In this document: piece by piece, positions 17,284 through 26,678 of the stretch
Layout of the letters: the number at the start of each line of letters is the position of its first letter
How positions within the stretch are numbered: the stretch's first letter is position 1
Assembly (NCBI GenBank): GCA_021772025.1
Contig: JAETNT010000007.1
Span: forward strand, 35,389 to 99,388
Reading direction: 5' to 3'
Length of the DNA: 64,000 nt
Origin: Enterocloster bolteae
GTDB lineage: Bacteria; Bacillota; Clostridia; Lachnospirales; Lachnospiraceae
Position numbers and translations under genes: made by a program
The notes under the pieces: model-generated
What the model was told of the DNA's origin: nothing
What the model saw: the letters and a program-made list of their open reading frames with translations, nothing else
Database searches by the model: none

Positions 17284-18204
17284 CTACAAAATAAGCACTA
17301 AAATCGCAGTCATCGATAAAATACTGATAACAACTGACAGAGAATTGATAGCGCTGGAAAGACCGATATCCATGTTCATCTCCCCCGAATAAGCAGGAGC
17401 CGCCGATGCAATGGGAGAAAAAGCTAACAAGACAAATGCCTGGCGGATTTCCAAAGCAAATGGAGCAAAATTGTACCACAGCAATGCCAGAACCAGGGAA
17501 ATTCCATATCGGATAGATAAAATTCGGAAAATAGCGGCCAGCTTATCCTTTCTAAGGCTTATCTTAAAACCTACTCCCACCATTAAGAGAGCCATAAATG
17601 CATTGGCTCCGCCGATAGTTTGAGCAAAGCTTACGGCAATTTGGGGAAGTCGGACTCCCAGCAGAGTCAGCACTGTCATAATAATATAGGTATCAAAAGG
17701 AATGGATTTTACCAAAGGCATAATCAGTTCTTTCACAGAACGCCTGCCGCCGGATTTCATAGCCGCCATAGCCGCGCTGTATGCTCCGCCCAGGCAGATG
17801 ACGGAATTTCCCGTATCAAACAGGCTGGTAGCCGCAAGCCCTATAGGACCTAAAAATCCCTGAACAAAAGGCATGGCAAAGTTGCCGATGTTGTACCCTG
17901 CTACGTTTAGCAGGTCAAAAGCCTTTCTCTCTTTAGATTTTCCTATATTGAATATCCAAGTGGTTCCCATCAGCAAAACGCCGCCGGCCAAACCGAAAAG
18001 GCAGATGGACAGCATGGAGGCATCCAGCCTCTCCATACCGCTGAAATTGCTGACAATGGCGGCGGGAAGGGTGATTTTCAGTACAATTTTTGAAAGGATA
18101 TAAAAATCCTCTTGTTTAAAGAACCCCTTTCTCCGCAGTAAATATCCTAAAACGATAATCGCTGCAAAGGACGCGGCTTTTACCAGGATGTCAATCACAC
18201 TCAT
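17284..18204 (-). CDS. AEC family transporter
   Basis: A 306-residue protein with about ten membrane segments of the auxin-efflux-carrier family, recognised by the start (AAIIVLGYLLRRKGFF), NVAGYNIGNFAMPFVQGFLG in the middle, and a C-terminal half repeating the fold. In bacteria members export or exchange organic acids such as malate or amino-acid-derived acids; the substrate is unknown. Its ATG overlaps the aminotransferase stop (ATGA), so a role in moving branched-chain keto or amino acids is conceivable but unproven. Confidence 0.85.
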   Translation of the reverse strand: MSVIDILVKAASFAAIIVLGYLLRRKGFFKQEDFYILSKIVLKITLPAAIVSNFSGMERLDASMLSICLFGLAGGVLLMGTTWIFNIGKSKERKAFDLLNVAGYNIGNFAMPFVQGFLGPIGLAATSLFDTGNSVICLGGAYSAAMAAMKSGGRRSVKELIMPLVKSIPFDTYIIMTVLTLLGVRLPQIAVSFAQTIGGANAFMALLMVGVGFKISLRKDKLAAIFRILSIRYGISLVLALLWYNFAPFALEIRQAFVLLAFSPIASAAPAYSGEMNMDIGLSSAINSLSVVISILSMTAILVLIL

Positions 18205-19274
18205 AAACTCACATCAACGCTCCAGCCTTTGGGGCCGCTTATCCTGCCCAGTTGGATTCCGGTAATGGTATCATAAATCTTCTGAGTCAGCTCTCCAATC
18301 CTGCCGCCGGAGATTTCCATGTGCTCATCCTCAAACCGCAACTCGCCAACCGGTGAAACTACTGCCGCCGTACCTGTGCCGAAGCATTCTTCCATTGCGC
18401 CGGTGCGGGCTGATTCTATAATCTCGTCTACAGAAATCTGGCGTTCCTCCACAGGTACTCCCCACTCCTTACAAAGAGCCACCACAGAATCCCTGGTAAC
18501 GCCGGGAAGGATGCTGCCGTTTAAGGCGGGAGTTATCACGGTACCGTTAATCTTAAAGAAAATATTCATAGCGCCTACTTCCTCAATATACTTGCGGTGA
18601 ACTCCATCCAGCCATAATACCTGGGAATACCCCTCATCATGGGCCTTTACCTGAGAAGCTAAGGAGGCAGCATAGTTCCCTCCGGTTTTCGCCTCGCCGA
18701 TACCGCCTCTTACGGCCCGGACATATTCATCCTCAATCCAAATCTTTACCGGGTTCAGACCTGAGGCATAATAAGCGCCTACAGGGCACAGGATAATCAT
18801 AAATTTATAGGTATGGGAAGGGCGCACTCCCAGGAAAGGATCCGTTGCAATCACAAAGGGGCGGATGTAAAGGGAAGTGCCCGGCCTGGTAGGAATCCAG
18901 TCCTCCTCCAGCTTTACCAGTTCCTTTAAAGCTTCTAAAAACAGATCCTCCGGGATTTGGGGAATGCACAAGCGGCGGTTGCTGCGGTTGGCCCTCTCAA
19001 TATTTTTGTCGGGACGGAACAGCAGAATCCGGCCGTCCTCTGCCTTATATGCCTTTAATCCCTCAAACATGGTCTGACCGTAATGGAATACCATGGCGGA
19101 CGGGTCTAAACAGAGGGGATGATAGGGCACAATCCTGGGGTCATACCAGCCCTTTCCCTCTTCATAATCCATTTCAAACATGTGATCCGTAAAAATCGTA
19201 CCGAATACCAGAGGATTGTCCTGTCCCGGCTTTTCCTTGGGATTTAAGATCTTTTCAATTCTGATTGTCTCCAT
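18201..19274 (-). CDS. ilvE: Branched-chain amino acid aminotransferase
   Basis: A PLP enzyme (357 residues) that interconverts Leu/Ile/Val and their 2-keto acids. It belongs to the fold-type IV class, larger (eukaryote/Actinobacteria-like) subgroup: SAMVFHYGQTMFEGLKAYK, RPFVIATDPFLGV, the PLP lysine in GIGEAKTGGNYAAS, and GTGTAAVVSPVGEL. I start at the ATG of METIRIEKIL (19272-19274), preceded by AAAGGA; two upstream ATGs have poorer sites. It lies 75 bases after the acetamidase gene and overlaps the AEC gene. Confidence 0.95.
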   Translation of the reverse strand: METIRIEKILNPKEKPGQDNPLVFGTIFTDHMFEMDYEEGKGWYDPRIVPYHPLCLDPSAMVFHYGQTMFEGLKAYKAEDGRILLFRPDKNIERANRSNRRLCIPQIPEDLFLEALKELVKLEEDWIPTRPGTSLYIRPFVIATDPFLGVRPSHTYKFMIILCPVGAYYASGLNPVKIWIEDEYVRAVRGGIGEAKTGGNYAASLASQVKAHDEGYSQVLWLDGVHRKYIEEVGAMNIFFKINGTVITPALNGSILPGVTRDSVVALCKEWGVPVEERQISVDEIIESARTGAMEECFGTGTAAVVSPVGELRFEDEHMEISGGRIGELTQKIYDTITGIQLGRISGPKGWSVDVSL

Positions 19275-19349
19275 AGCAATTTTTCCTTTCATCTTCCGGA
19301 TTCGTTTCCGGAAATCTTTCGTCAATTATCTTTCAAAAAGTCCCGGCTG

Positions 19350-20249
19350 TCAATACGTTTTTTTGTTATACTCCCAGATAATCCTCTTAGGAAACTCCAT
19401 GCGGACTGTCATGGTAGGATTGACGGTCTGGCAGATAATCAGATCTCCGGTCATGGTCATCAGCATGGCTGCGTCCTCCGCCTTCATAGCTGCCTTTTCT
19501 GTCAAAAAAGTGTACATCTGTCTGGCCGCCGCCTGATAAGCCAGATCTACCGTCTCCTTAGAGGCAATAGTAATCCACCTATCCCCGGTATCGATCATGG
19601 GCCAGGGCACATAAAAGTCTTTTATTGCTGTTGCCCGTATGATAGCCCGGCCCTCAATTTCCAGTCCGCAATCCTCAATCTCTCCTTCCCCCATTACGGC
19701 ATGGAAATCTCCCATGGACAGGAGAGCCCCTTCTGCAAATACCGGCAGATACAGGCTTACCCCCTTGCGGATCTGGGTGCAGTCCATATTGCCGCCGTGG
19801 TCCAGAGGAGTTACCGTGGATACCTCTTCCCCTTCCGGAGCTACGCCAATAACGCCGATCATAGGCCGGACAGGAATGGCAATCCGGTTGTCATACCAGG
19901 CAAACCCGTCTTTTACCGAAACCCGTTTTATAATGCGTTTGCCAAAAAATTCCCTTTCATTTCCATTGTTAGGACCTAACATGACAATTCCGGTAGGGCC
20001 GGTTTCAATATCCAGAATATCGATTTTTAACATATCTCCCGGCATGGCTCCTTCAATATAAAGGGGACCTGTGGCAGGATTTCCCGGCATCTTAGGGGTA
20101 TTGTAGTAATCAGCTCCCTGCGGAATAAACCGGTTTGTAAAGCAGTCATAGGTCTCGAAAGCAGCCAAATCCCCGGATTCTATAGTTTCGCAGGGTTTAT
20201 TGTCCCTTGATAAGGTATGAGTAACGTGTTCTTTTGTTATGACTTTCAT
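19350..20249 (-). CDS. Acetamidase/formamidase family amidohydrolase
   Basis: A 299-residue cytosolic enzyme of the FmdA/AmdA family, which releases ammonia from short amides such as formamide or acetamide. Recognisable parts are PGNPATGPLYIEGAMPGDML, the metal/active-site region LDHGGNMDCTQIRKGVSLYL and GDFHAVMGEGEIEDCGLEIEG, and the late helix region ETVDLAYQAAARQMY. Its ATG overlaps the preceding MATE gene stop by four bases. Substrate is not predictable from sequence. Confidence 0.9.
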   Translation of the reverse strand: MKVITKEHVTHTLSRDNKPCETIESGDLAAFETYDCFTNRFIPQGADYYNTPKMPGNPATGPLYIEGAMPGDMLKIDILDIETGPTGIVMLGPNNGNEREFFGKRIIKRVSVKDGFAWYDNRIAIPVRPMIGVIGVAPEGEEVSTVTPLDHGGNMDCTQIRKGVSLYLPVFAEGALLSMGDFHAVMGEGEIEDCGLEIEGRAIIRATAIKDFYVPWPMIDTGDRWITIASKETVDLAYQAAARQMYTFLTEKAAMKAEDAAMLMTMTGDLIICQTVNPTMTVRMEFPKRIIWEYNKKTY

Positions 20250-21646
20250 AATACACTCCCTTTTTCTTTCTGCTTTTTTGTTAAGGCAGGCCAGACAGTG
20301 GCCATCATGGTGCCAAAACAGGCCGCGCCGCCTATAAAGTTAGAAATCGGCTCTGCCATAAAGATTCCGTCTGTTCCCAGGCCGCCTATATGAGGCAGGA
20401 TGAGAATCATGGGAATCACAATGATAACCTTTCTAAAAATCGAAAAAAATACCGACTGTTTTGCTTTTCCCAAAGCCACAAAAGTGGATTGGCCGGCAAA
20501 TTGAAGGGACATCATAAAAAATCCAAAATAATAAATCTGCATAGCCGGTACTCCTGCCTCCACCAGATCCGCGTCCCGGTTAAATATGCGGATAAAAAAT
20601 TCCGGAAAGCCATGAACCAGGGCCCACACAAAAACTGTATACACCACAGAGGCAACCGAAGTAAAGGCGATTGCTTTCTTTACCCGTCCGTATTCCTCTG
20701 CTCCGTAATTATATCCCATAACCGGCTGGGCGCTGTTAGTAAGGCCGCTGACCGGCATGCTGATTACCTCCCGGACAGAGTTTACCACTGTCATAACCCC
20801 CACATACAGATCTCCTCCAAACCGCTGCAGGCTTGCGTTGTACATAATCTGCACCAGGCAGTTGGTAATAGACATGGTAAAACCGGTCATTCCCAAAGCC
20901 ACAATTGCCTTTACCCGGGCCGCCTTCAGCTTAAACCGGCTGGCCTTTAATCTTAAAATGGTTTTAGGTCCGGTTAAAAACCGGAGGATCCAAAGGGCGG
21001 AAAGCCCCTGAGAAATTACTGTGGCAAGAGCCGCCCCTCTTACTCCCATGCGAAATACAAAAATAAATAAGGGATCCAGAATAATATTGGCAACTGCTCC
21101 CAGCACTACAGTCATCATCCCTACGCCGCCAAAGCCCTGGGAATTGATGAAGCTGTTCATGCCCAATCCTGTCATAACAAAGACGCTTCCCAGCAGGTAT
21201 ATCGTTACGTATTCCTCTGCATAGAAAATAGTCCCGTCGCTGGCCCCAAAAAGATAAAGCATCGGACGTTTCAGCATCAGTCCCGCCGCGGTCAGCACGA
21301 TTCCGCAGATCACCATCAGGTAAAACGAGTTTCCCATAATGGCTTCGGCTTCTTCCTCATTGCCCTTTCCCCGTTCAATAGAACACAGCGGAGCTCCCCC
21401 CATGCCGAAGAGATTGGCAAAGGCCATAACCATAGATACAATAGGCAGACAAAGGCCGATTCCCGTAAGGGACAAAGTAGCATTATCCGGAATCATGCCG
21501 ATATAGATCCGATCCACAATGCTGTAAAGCACATTAATAAGCTGGGCTAAGGTCATGGGAAGCGCCAGTTTTACAATATTGCGGACAATGCTTCCCTGAG
21601 AAAAATCGTGTTCTTTTTCTCCGGCTCCCCCATTTTTTCCACTCAC
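20246..21646 (-). CDS. MATE family efflux transporter
   Basis: A 466-residue multidrug/oligosaccharidyl-lipid/polysaccharide flippase superfamily member with 12 predicted membrane helices. The N-terminal half has GSIVRNIVKLALPMTLAQLI and VDRIYIGMIPDNATLSLTGI; the second half repeats the fold with FTMSITNCLVQIMYNASLQ and the NYGAEEYGRVKKAI motif. The start is a GTG overlapping the YbaK stop (GTGA), with AGGAGG just upstream. It probably exports cationic compounds using Na+ or H+, substrate unknown. Confidence 0.92.
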   Translation of the reverse strand: MSGKNGGAGEKEHDFSQGSIVRNIVKLALPMTLAQLINVLYSIVDRIYIGMIPDNATLSLTGIGLCLPIVSMVMAFANLFGMGGAPLCSIERGKGNEEEAEAIMGNSFYLMVICGIVLTAAGLMLKRPMLYLFGASDGTIFYAEEYVTIYLLGSVFVMTGLGMNSFINSQGFGGVGMMTVVLGAVANIILDPLFIFVFRMGVRGAALATVISQGLSALWILRFLTGPKTILRLKASRFKLKAARVKAIVALGMTGFTMSITNCLVQIMYNASLQRFGGDLYVGVMTVVNSVREVISMPVSGLTNSAQPVMGYNYGAEEYGRVKKAIAFTSVASVVYTVFVWALVHGFPEFFIRIFNRDADLVEAGVPAMQIYYFGFFMMSLQFAGQSTFVALGKAKQSVFFSIFRKVIIVIPMILILPHIGGLGTDGIFMAEPISNFIGGAACFGTMMATVWPALTKKQKEKGSVL

Positions 21647-22140
21647 TTCCCTTCCTCCTGGATCTCAAGGGGCTGCCAGCCCTTACAGACATCCACCCAT
21701 TCTTTACTGCCGGAGTATCTTTCCAGCTCTGAAATGGTTAATTCAATGGCGCTGTTGCTGCTGCCGCAAGCAGGAAATACCGTTTCAAACCGCTTTAAGG
21801 ATTCATCCAAGTATACGGTAACACCGTCTTTTATTCCAAAGGGACAGACTCCGCCGATTCCATGTCCGATTTTTTCTTCCACCTCCTGAGCCGGGATCAT
21901 CTTTGCCTTGGAGTGAAATTTCTGCTTATATTTCCCATTGTCAATCTTTCCGTCTCCGGCTACCACAATCAAAACAGGGCCCTGAGGAAGATCAAATGAC
22001 AGGGTTTTCGCAATCCGTTCCGGAGTGCATCCCACTGCCTGTGCCGCCAGCTCTACAGTAGCGGAAGACTGCTGAAATTCCAAAACCCTTTCTCCCATTC
22101 CCATACTTTCAAAATACTGTCTCACTCTCTCAATTGCCAT
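21643..22140 (-). CDS. YbaK/EbsC-type aminoacyl-tRNA deacylase
   Basis: A 165-residue protein of the YbaK/ProX family that hydrolyses mischarged tRNAs such as Cys-tRNA-Pro. The core is visible as FQQSSATVELAAQAVGCTPE, RIAKTLSFDLPQGPVLIVVA, the lysine-rich loop and IGGVCPFGIKDGVTVYLDES. I start at the ATG of MAIERVRQYFES with GGGAG nine bases upstream; the frame extends further upstream but without family similarity. It overlaps the MATE gene. Which mischarged tRNA it edits is not readable. Confidence 0.88.
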   Translation of the reverse strand: MAIERVRQYFESMGMGERVLEFQQSSATVELAAQAVGCTPERIAKTLSFDLPQGPVLIVVAGDGKIDNGKYKQKFHSKAKMIPAQEVEEKIGHGIGGVCPFGIKDGVTVYLDESLKRFETVFPACGSSNSAIELTISELERYSGSKEWVDVCKGWQPLEIQEEGK

Positions 22141-22208
22141 GACTGGTTTCTCCCCTCTATATTGTCTCCGGCAGGAAGCCGGTAAAAGTTCATTGAACAC
22201 GGTAAGAA

Positions 22209-22241
22209 GGCTGCCGCAAAATAGTCTATTTTGCAGCAGCC
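22209..22241. terminator. Hairpin between DJ-1 and ybaK genes
   Basis: Arms GGCTGCCGCAAAATA and TATTTTGCAGCAGCC form a long stem with a GTC loop. It sits downstream of the DJ-1 gene stop. No T-run follows on either strand, so terminator function is uncertain. Confidence 0.45.
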
Positions 22242-22315
22242 CCATATTCCGGGATATCCAAAGAATATGCCAGTGACATATCTTTTCGGATTTTTACGCC
22301 CAAGCAGGCGTACAT

Positions 22316-22870
22316 TTAAAACTGATCGTACTGAATGGCTGCCTTAATCTGAGCCGCTTTCTCTTTACTGTCCAGCAGTGCCACCAGCTCCAATCCCAGA
22401 TCCAGCGCATAGCCCAAACCTCTCGCAGTGGTAACATTCCCGTCTGTAACTACGCCTGTTTTCGTATAATTTGCCCCTGTCAGCTTATCCTCAAAGCCCG
22501 GATAGCAGGTGGCATTTTTCCCTTTCAGCAGCCCCAGCTGGCCCAGCACGCTGGGAGCCGCGCAGATTGCCGCCACTCTTCTGCCCTCTGCAAAAGCATC
22601 CTTTAGTCCCTGGCAGAGGACGGGATGATTCATCATATTGGTTGTACCGGGAAGACCCCCAGGGATAAACAGTACATCCGCGCTCTTTAAATCCACCTCT
22701 TCAATCAGGGCATCTGTCACAATATGTACATTATGGGAAGTCACTACCTCCTTTTTACCGGTAACGGATATGAGCTTGACCTCAATCCCGGCCCGAACCA
22801 GCACATCCAGCACTGCCAAGTTCTCCACTTCCTCTGATCCTTCTGCCAAAAATGCAAATACCTTTGCCAT
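22316..22870 (-). CDS. DJ-1/ThiJ family protein
   Basis: A 184-residue protein of the DJ-1 branch of the DJ-1/PfpI superfamily. It begins MAKVFAFLAEGSEEVENLAV with the conserved Glu, and the nucleophile Cys is in RRVAAICAAPSVLGQLGLL, preceded by LFIPGGLPGTTNMM. Relatives act in oxidative stress, deglycation or glyoxal handling; clostridial members are uncharacterised. Full length. A perfect GCGCTGT/ACAGCGC hairpin lies just before its ribosome site. Confidence 0.9.
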   Translation of the reverse strand: MAKVFAFLAEGSEEVENLAVLDVLVRAGIEVKLISVTGKKEVVTSHNVHIVTDALIEEVDLKSADVLFIPGGLPGTTNMMNHPVLCQGLKDAFAEGRRVAAICAAPSVLGQLGLLKGKNATCYPGFEDKLTGANYTKTGVVTDGNVTTARGLGYALDLGLELVALLDSKEKAAQIKAAIQYDQF

Positions 22871-22885
22871 GTTTCCTCCATTTCC

Positions 22886-22900
22886 GCGCTGTCACAGCGC
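22886..22900. promoter_or_regulatory. Perfect small hairpin before the DJ-1 gene
   Basis: GCGCTGTCACAGCGC is a perfect 7-bp inverted repeat with a one-base centre. It lies 15 bases upstream of the DJ-1 ATG, next to its GGAGG site, and downstream of the DUF975 stop. It could be an operator or an mRNA structure; no tail of T residues is present. Confidence 0.35.
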
Positions 22901-22933
22901 CTTATGATTTTTATAGTAATTTTCCTCAATCAC

Positions 22934-23695
22934 TTATATATTTCGAAGATACCCGTATAGTTCTGCCTTGGTAGCGCTGATATAAGGCGTGACAAAACAC
23001 ATCGGAAGCAGAGAAAGCATCCCGAAAGATAAGAAATTCAGTATAGTCAGGGATTTTAAAAACGTCACTGCCGCTCCAGCCAGCAAAATCCATCCCAGAA
23101 AAGAAAGATCCAAAACAAATGCCGCCCATTTATTGCCGTACATCATATTCCGGCTGCTGGCGAATACCTCCCTGCTTGACATGCCGGGATTTTCGGAAAG
23201 GATATAGGGCACCATCTGGTATTCGTAAGACTTTATAATGCCTGGTATAACCAAAAGCAGGGACCACAAAAGAATTTTAATTGTCATAATAAACATGACT
23301 TTCACAATATTGAAATAGTGGCCGCAGGAAAATCCCCAGAATATCCGGCCCACGCCTGCCGACCTGCGGTTTATCCGGCTCTCCATAAAGAACCGGCAGC
23401 TTCCCACTGAGATAACATTTCCCAGGAATATCTCCACAATCAAAGAAATCAGAAGCGCAATTCCCAGAATACTGAAAAACAGAAGCAAAAAACCTATTAC
23501 TTCCGAATTTGTAAGTTCTGCAGGAAAATCAACAGAGTTTCCTCCCGGTGAAGCGGCTCTGCCGCCCCCTGCCTCCCCCAAGCTTCCGTTTATAAAAAAC
23601 GTAATGAGAGAAACAAAAAATGCCGGCCAATAATAAATCTTAAGGCCTTCTTTGGCCCGGCGCTTTAATTCCCCCCTGGTCCAGTTATGGCTCAT
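22934..23695 (-). CDS. DUF975 family membrane protein
   Basis: A 253-residue protein. The N-terminus (WTRGELKRRAKEGLKIYYWP) is the conserved start of DUF975 proteins, followed by about five or six membrane segments. The central motif KVMFIMTIKILLWSLLLVIPGI and YQMVPYILSENPGMSSREVF fit the family. A glycine-rich loop (LGEAGGGRAASPGGNS) separates the first two segments. Function of the family is unknown. It has its own promoter at 23758-23785 and is divergent from the CYTH gene. Confidence 0.82.
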   Translation of the reverse strand: MSHNWTRGELKRRAKEGLKIYYWPAFFVSLITFFINGSLGEAGGGRAASPGGNSVDFPAELTNSEVIGFLLLFFSILGIALLISLIVEIFLGNVISVGSCRFFMESRINRRSAGVGRIFWGFSCGHYFNIVKVMFIMTIKILLWSLLLVIPGIIKSYEYQMVPYILSENPGMSSREVFASSRNMMYGNKWAAFVLDLSFLGWILLAGAAVTFLKSLTILNFLSFGMLSLLPMCFVTPYISATKAELYGYLRNI

Positions 23696-23757
23696 CTAAT
23701 CCCTTCTTTCTTGGTATTTCCGCCTGGAAAAGAATTTCCCTCCCTGCGTTTTATTAC

Positions 23758-23785
23758 AGTATAGCACAAAAGCAGCCTTTGTAAA
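23758..23785 (-). promoter_or_regulatory. Promoter of the DUF975 gene
   Basis: TTTACA (23780-23785) and TATACT (23758-23763), 16 bases apart on the minus strand, about 62 bases before the ATG. Confidence 0.75.
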
Positions 23786-23843
23786 ACCCTTTCTTAATTT
23801 GAGTTTCCTCAGTTTTATCTGCAATTTGCACTGTTCTTTTCCA

Positions 23844-23872
23844 TTGTTTTTATATGTACTTTTTTGTATAAT
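23844..23872 (+). promoter_or_regulatory. Promoter of the CYTH gene
   Basis: TTGTTT (23844-23849) and TATAAT (23867-23872), 17 bases apart on the plus strand, 54 bases before the ATG. It is divergent from the DUF975 promoter. Confidence 0.7.
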
Positions 23873-23926
23873 CTGAATAAGTTACTTTCTTTTGCTATGT
23901 TTTTCTAATGATTTCAGGAGGCCATT

Positions 23927-24406
23927 ATGGAAATTGAACGCAAGTATCTGATAGAAACTCCCCCAAAGCATTATACCGCCTATCCCTGCCGCCGGATTGA
24001 ACAGGGATATCTCTGTACTGATCCGGTGGTTCGCGTCCGGCGGGACGGCCATGATTATTATCTGACTTATAAAGGAAAGGGACTTCTCTCCCGTGAAGAA
24101 TACAACCTTCCTCTCACCAAGGATGCTTATGCACACCTGGTTGCAAAGGCTGACGGTATTGTTCTGACAAAGCTCCGCTATGAAATCCCCTATGAAGCCC
24201 GGGATGCTCAGGGAAATCCCAGGCAGTACACCATAGAAATGGATATTTTTAAAGGAACCTATGAAGGCCTTATTCTGGCGGAGGTAGAGTTTGAAACAGA
24301 GGAAGATGCGTTTGCCTTTGCCCCTCCTTCCTGGTTTGGCCGGGACGTTACCTTCACCGGAGAATTCCAAAACAGCCGGTTAAGCTCTCCCGAAAATCAA
24401 ATCTGA
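23927..24406 (+). CDS. CYTH domain protein (triphosphate tunnel enzyme)
   Basis: A 159-residue single-domain protein starting [10 protein letters not shown], the signature ExExK of the CYTH/triphosphate tunnel metalloenzymes. Further acidic and basic tunnel residues appear in [38 protein letters not shown] and [11 protein letters not shown]. Small bacterial members mostly hydrolyse inorganic triphosphate, though some make cAMP or thiamine triphosphate products. An AGGAGG site precedes the ATG. Its last ten bases overlap the 3' end of the convergent cbiP-cbiC gene. Confidence 0.9.
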   Translation: MEIERKYLIETPPKHYTAYPCRRIEQGYLCTDPVVRVRRDGHDYYLTYKGKGLLSREEYNLPLTKDAYAHLVAKADGIVLTKLRYEIPYEARDAQGNPRQYTIEMDIFKGTYEGLILAEVEFETEEDAFAFAPPSWFGRDVTFTGEFQNSRLSSPENQI

Positions 24407-26658
24407 TACAGCAGGGCATTGCAGATGGCGGCGGCTACATTGCTGCCCCCCTTTCTTCCCTTTGCCACAATGAAGGGGATTTCCTGAAGGGTAAGGATCC
24501 GCTCTTTGGCCGCAACCACATTGACAAAGCCGACGGGCACGGCGATAATCAGGCTGGGGTGAAGCTTCCCTTCTTTTATCAATTCATAAAGGCGAATGAG
24601 AGCTGTGGGAGCATTTCCCACGGCCACAATCACCGGCCCCCATCCTTCCCCAAACATAGCGGCAGCTTTGTCCATGCTGGCGGCAGCCCGGGTAATCCCC
24701 TTTTGTTTTGCCGTCTCTGCTACATCGGCGTCTGCCATAAAGCAGAGGGCTTCTCCCCCCAGCTCCTTCAGCCTGCTTTTGTTAATGCCCGACCAGGCCA
24801 TCTGTGTATCGGTAATGATGACTCCCCCCTGGCTTAAGGCCATGAGCCCGGCAGCATTTGCCCCCGGGGAAAACACCAGGTTTTCGGCGTAATCAAAATC
24901 TGCTGTGGTGTGAATTACCCGCTTTAAAACAAGTTCCTCCTCAGGCTTTATTACATATCCTCTTTTATCCAGTTCCCGGCCGATTATTGCAAAGCTCTTT
25001 GCTTCAATTTCTGCCGGGAGAACCGGCTCCGATTTTATCTCCGGTTCTTCTTTTCCTACTCCCTCGTCCAGTATCCGATAGACGGCCTCCATATCCAAAT
25101 TTTCTCTCAAAATCGCCGCCAGCTTTTCATACTGGCTTTCCCGGTAAGCCTTATAGTCAAAAGGTTCCGATTTTTCGGCCGGATCAATTCCCTTTTCCGA
25201 TGCCAGCGCCTTTACTATGGCCGGGGCCGTCCCATCTGCGTCAAATATACCGTGGACATAAGCTCCATAAACATTTCCACGGCTGTAGCCATCAATTTTT
25301 ACCTGTTTTCCCGCAAGCCTCCCGCTGTCTTGCAATTCCATCAAATAGGCGGTGGGACGGCAGATCTCCGGGATGCCGTTTGCAATGCGGACAGTATCTA
25401 TGATGCCTTCCGCCCGGTTGATTGTGGTTCGGCCCATATGAATCTCATATCCTTCCACATTATGGCCGGTAAGATCTGAGAAAATACCGTCCAATTCTCC
25501 TAAAGATCCGGTTACCAGCGTGCGGGTTTTTTCTTTTTCAAATACCGTCTTTAAAGGAAGAAGCCCCATACCCCGGATATGGCCTTCTGTCCCTGACGTT
25601 TCATTGTATTCCACTCCCTGTGGATCTTCAAGTTCCTCTCCAAGCATCTGGTAGCCGCCGCAAATCCCCCAGATAGGGATCTTTTGGTCCGCAAGCTTTA
25701 AGACTGCCGCCTCCAGGCCGTTCCCGCGCATCCACAGCAAATCTTTTATCGTGCTTTTCGTACCCGGAAGGATCACCATATCCGGACGTCCCAGTTCCTC
25801 CGGGCCGGATACAAACCGGACCTTTACCCCGGGAATACAGGAAAATACAGCAAAATCCGTAAAATTGGAAATTCTGGGGAAACGGATTACCGCAATGGTA
25901 ATCCGGCCTTCTGCTCCCCCATTCTTTCCTTCCTCTAAAAATCCGCTTAAGCTGTCCTCATCTTCAATCGTTACATCCATATAGGGAATCACCCCTATAG
26001 CGGGGATATTGCAGAGCTTTTTAAGCATCTTAATCCCAGGCTCCAGAAGGGATTTATCTCCCCGGAATTTGTTGATAATCAGTCCCTTTATATAAGATCT
26101 TTCTTCCGGTTCCAGAAGGGCGGCGGTACCGTAAAGCTGGGCAAAGACTCCTCCCCTGTCAATATCCCCTGCTAAAAGTACCGGAGCTTTCGCCAGTTTT
26201 GCCATACCCATATTCGCAATATCATCCTGTTTCAAATTGATTTCTGCCGGACTCCCGGCTCCTTCAATCACAATAATATCATATTGAGCAGCCAGCCTTT
26301 GGTAGGATTCCTCGATTTGAGGAACCAAAGATTTTTTATAGGCAAAATATTCCCTGGCCGTCATGTTTCCCTGAGGGATCCCTCTCACAATCACCTGAGA
26401 CCCCGTATCGCTGGTGGGTTTTAAAAGAATGGGATTCATATCTGCGGTGGGCTTTATTCCCGCCGCCTCTGCCTGAACCGCCTGGGCCCTGCCTATTTCC
26501 AGCCCTTCCTGGGTAATGCAGGAATTTAGCGCCATATTTTGAGACTTAAAGGGGGCCACCCGGTAACCGTCCTGTTTAAAAATCCGGCATAGTCCGGCTG
26601 TCAAAAGGCTTTTGCCCGCATTGGACATAGTTCCTTGAATCATAATTGCTTTTGCCAT
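24397..26658 (-). CDS. Cobyric acid synthase / cobalt-precorrin-8 methylmutase fusion
   Basis: A 753-residue fusion of two corrin enzymes. Residues 1-500 are CbiP/CobQ: dethiobiotin-synthetase-like P-loop [17 protein letters not shown] and a glutaminase domain with the Cys in [12 protein letters not shown] and His in [10 protein letters not shown]; it amidates adenosylcobyrinate diamide to cobyric acid. Residues about 545-753 are CbiC: the catalytic His in [28 protein letters not shown] and [15 protein letters not shown]; it migrates methyl from C11 to C12. The two steps are far apart in the pathway. It is the last gene of the operon. No frameshift or stop separates the parts. Confidence 0.95.
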   Translation of the reverse strand: MAKAIMIQGTMSNAGKSLLTAGLCRIFKQDGYRVAPFKSQNMALNSCITQEGLEIGRAQAVQAEAAGIKPTADMNPILLKPTSDTGSQVIVRGIPQGNMTAREYFAYKKSLVPQIEESYQRLAAQYDIIVIEGAGSPAEINLKQDDIANMGMAKLAKAPVLLAGDIDRGGVFAQLYGTAALLEPEERSYIKGLIINKFRGDKSLLEPGIKMLKKLCNIPAIGVIPYMDVTIEDEDSLSGFLEEGKNGGAEGRITIAVIRFPRISNFTDFAVFSCIPGVKVRFVSGPEELGRPDMVILPGTKSTIKDLLWMRGNGLEAAVLKLADQKIPIWGICGGYQMLGEELEDPQGVEYNETSGTEGHIRGMGLLPLKTVFEKEKTRTLVTGSLGELDGIFSDLTGHNVEGYEIHMGRTTINRAEGIIDTVRIANGIPEICRPTAYLMELQDSGRLAGKQVKIDGYSRGNVYGAYVHGIFDADGTAPAIVKALASEKGIDPAEKSEPFDYKAYRESQYEKLAAILRENLDMEAVYRILDEGVGKEEPEIKSEPVLPAEIEAKSFAIIGRELDKRGYVIKPEEELVLKRVIHTTADFDYAENLVFSPGANAAGLMALSQGGVIITDTQMAWSGINKSRLKELGGEALCFMADADVAETAKQKGITRAAASMDKAAAMFGEGWGPVIVAVGNAPTALIRLYELIKEGKLHPSLIIAVPVGFVNVVAAKERILTLQEIPFIVAKGRKGGSNVAAAICNALLYQI

Positions 26659-26678
26659 TAAACTTCTCTCCTATGTTC

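Noticed and set aside
24559..25403. Plus-strand open frames inside cbiP-cbiC
   Set aside because: They are proline-rich antisense shadows of a clear conserved coding frame.
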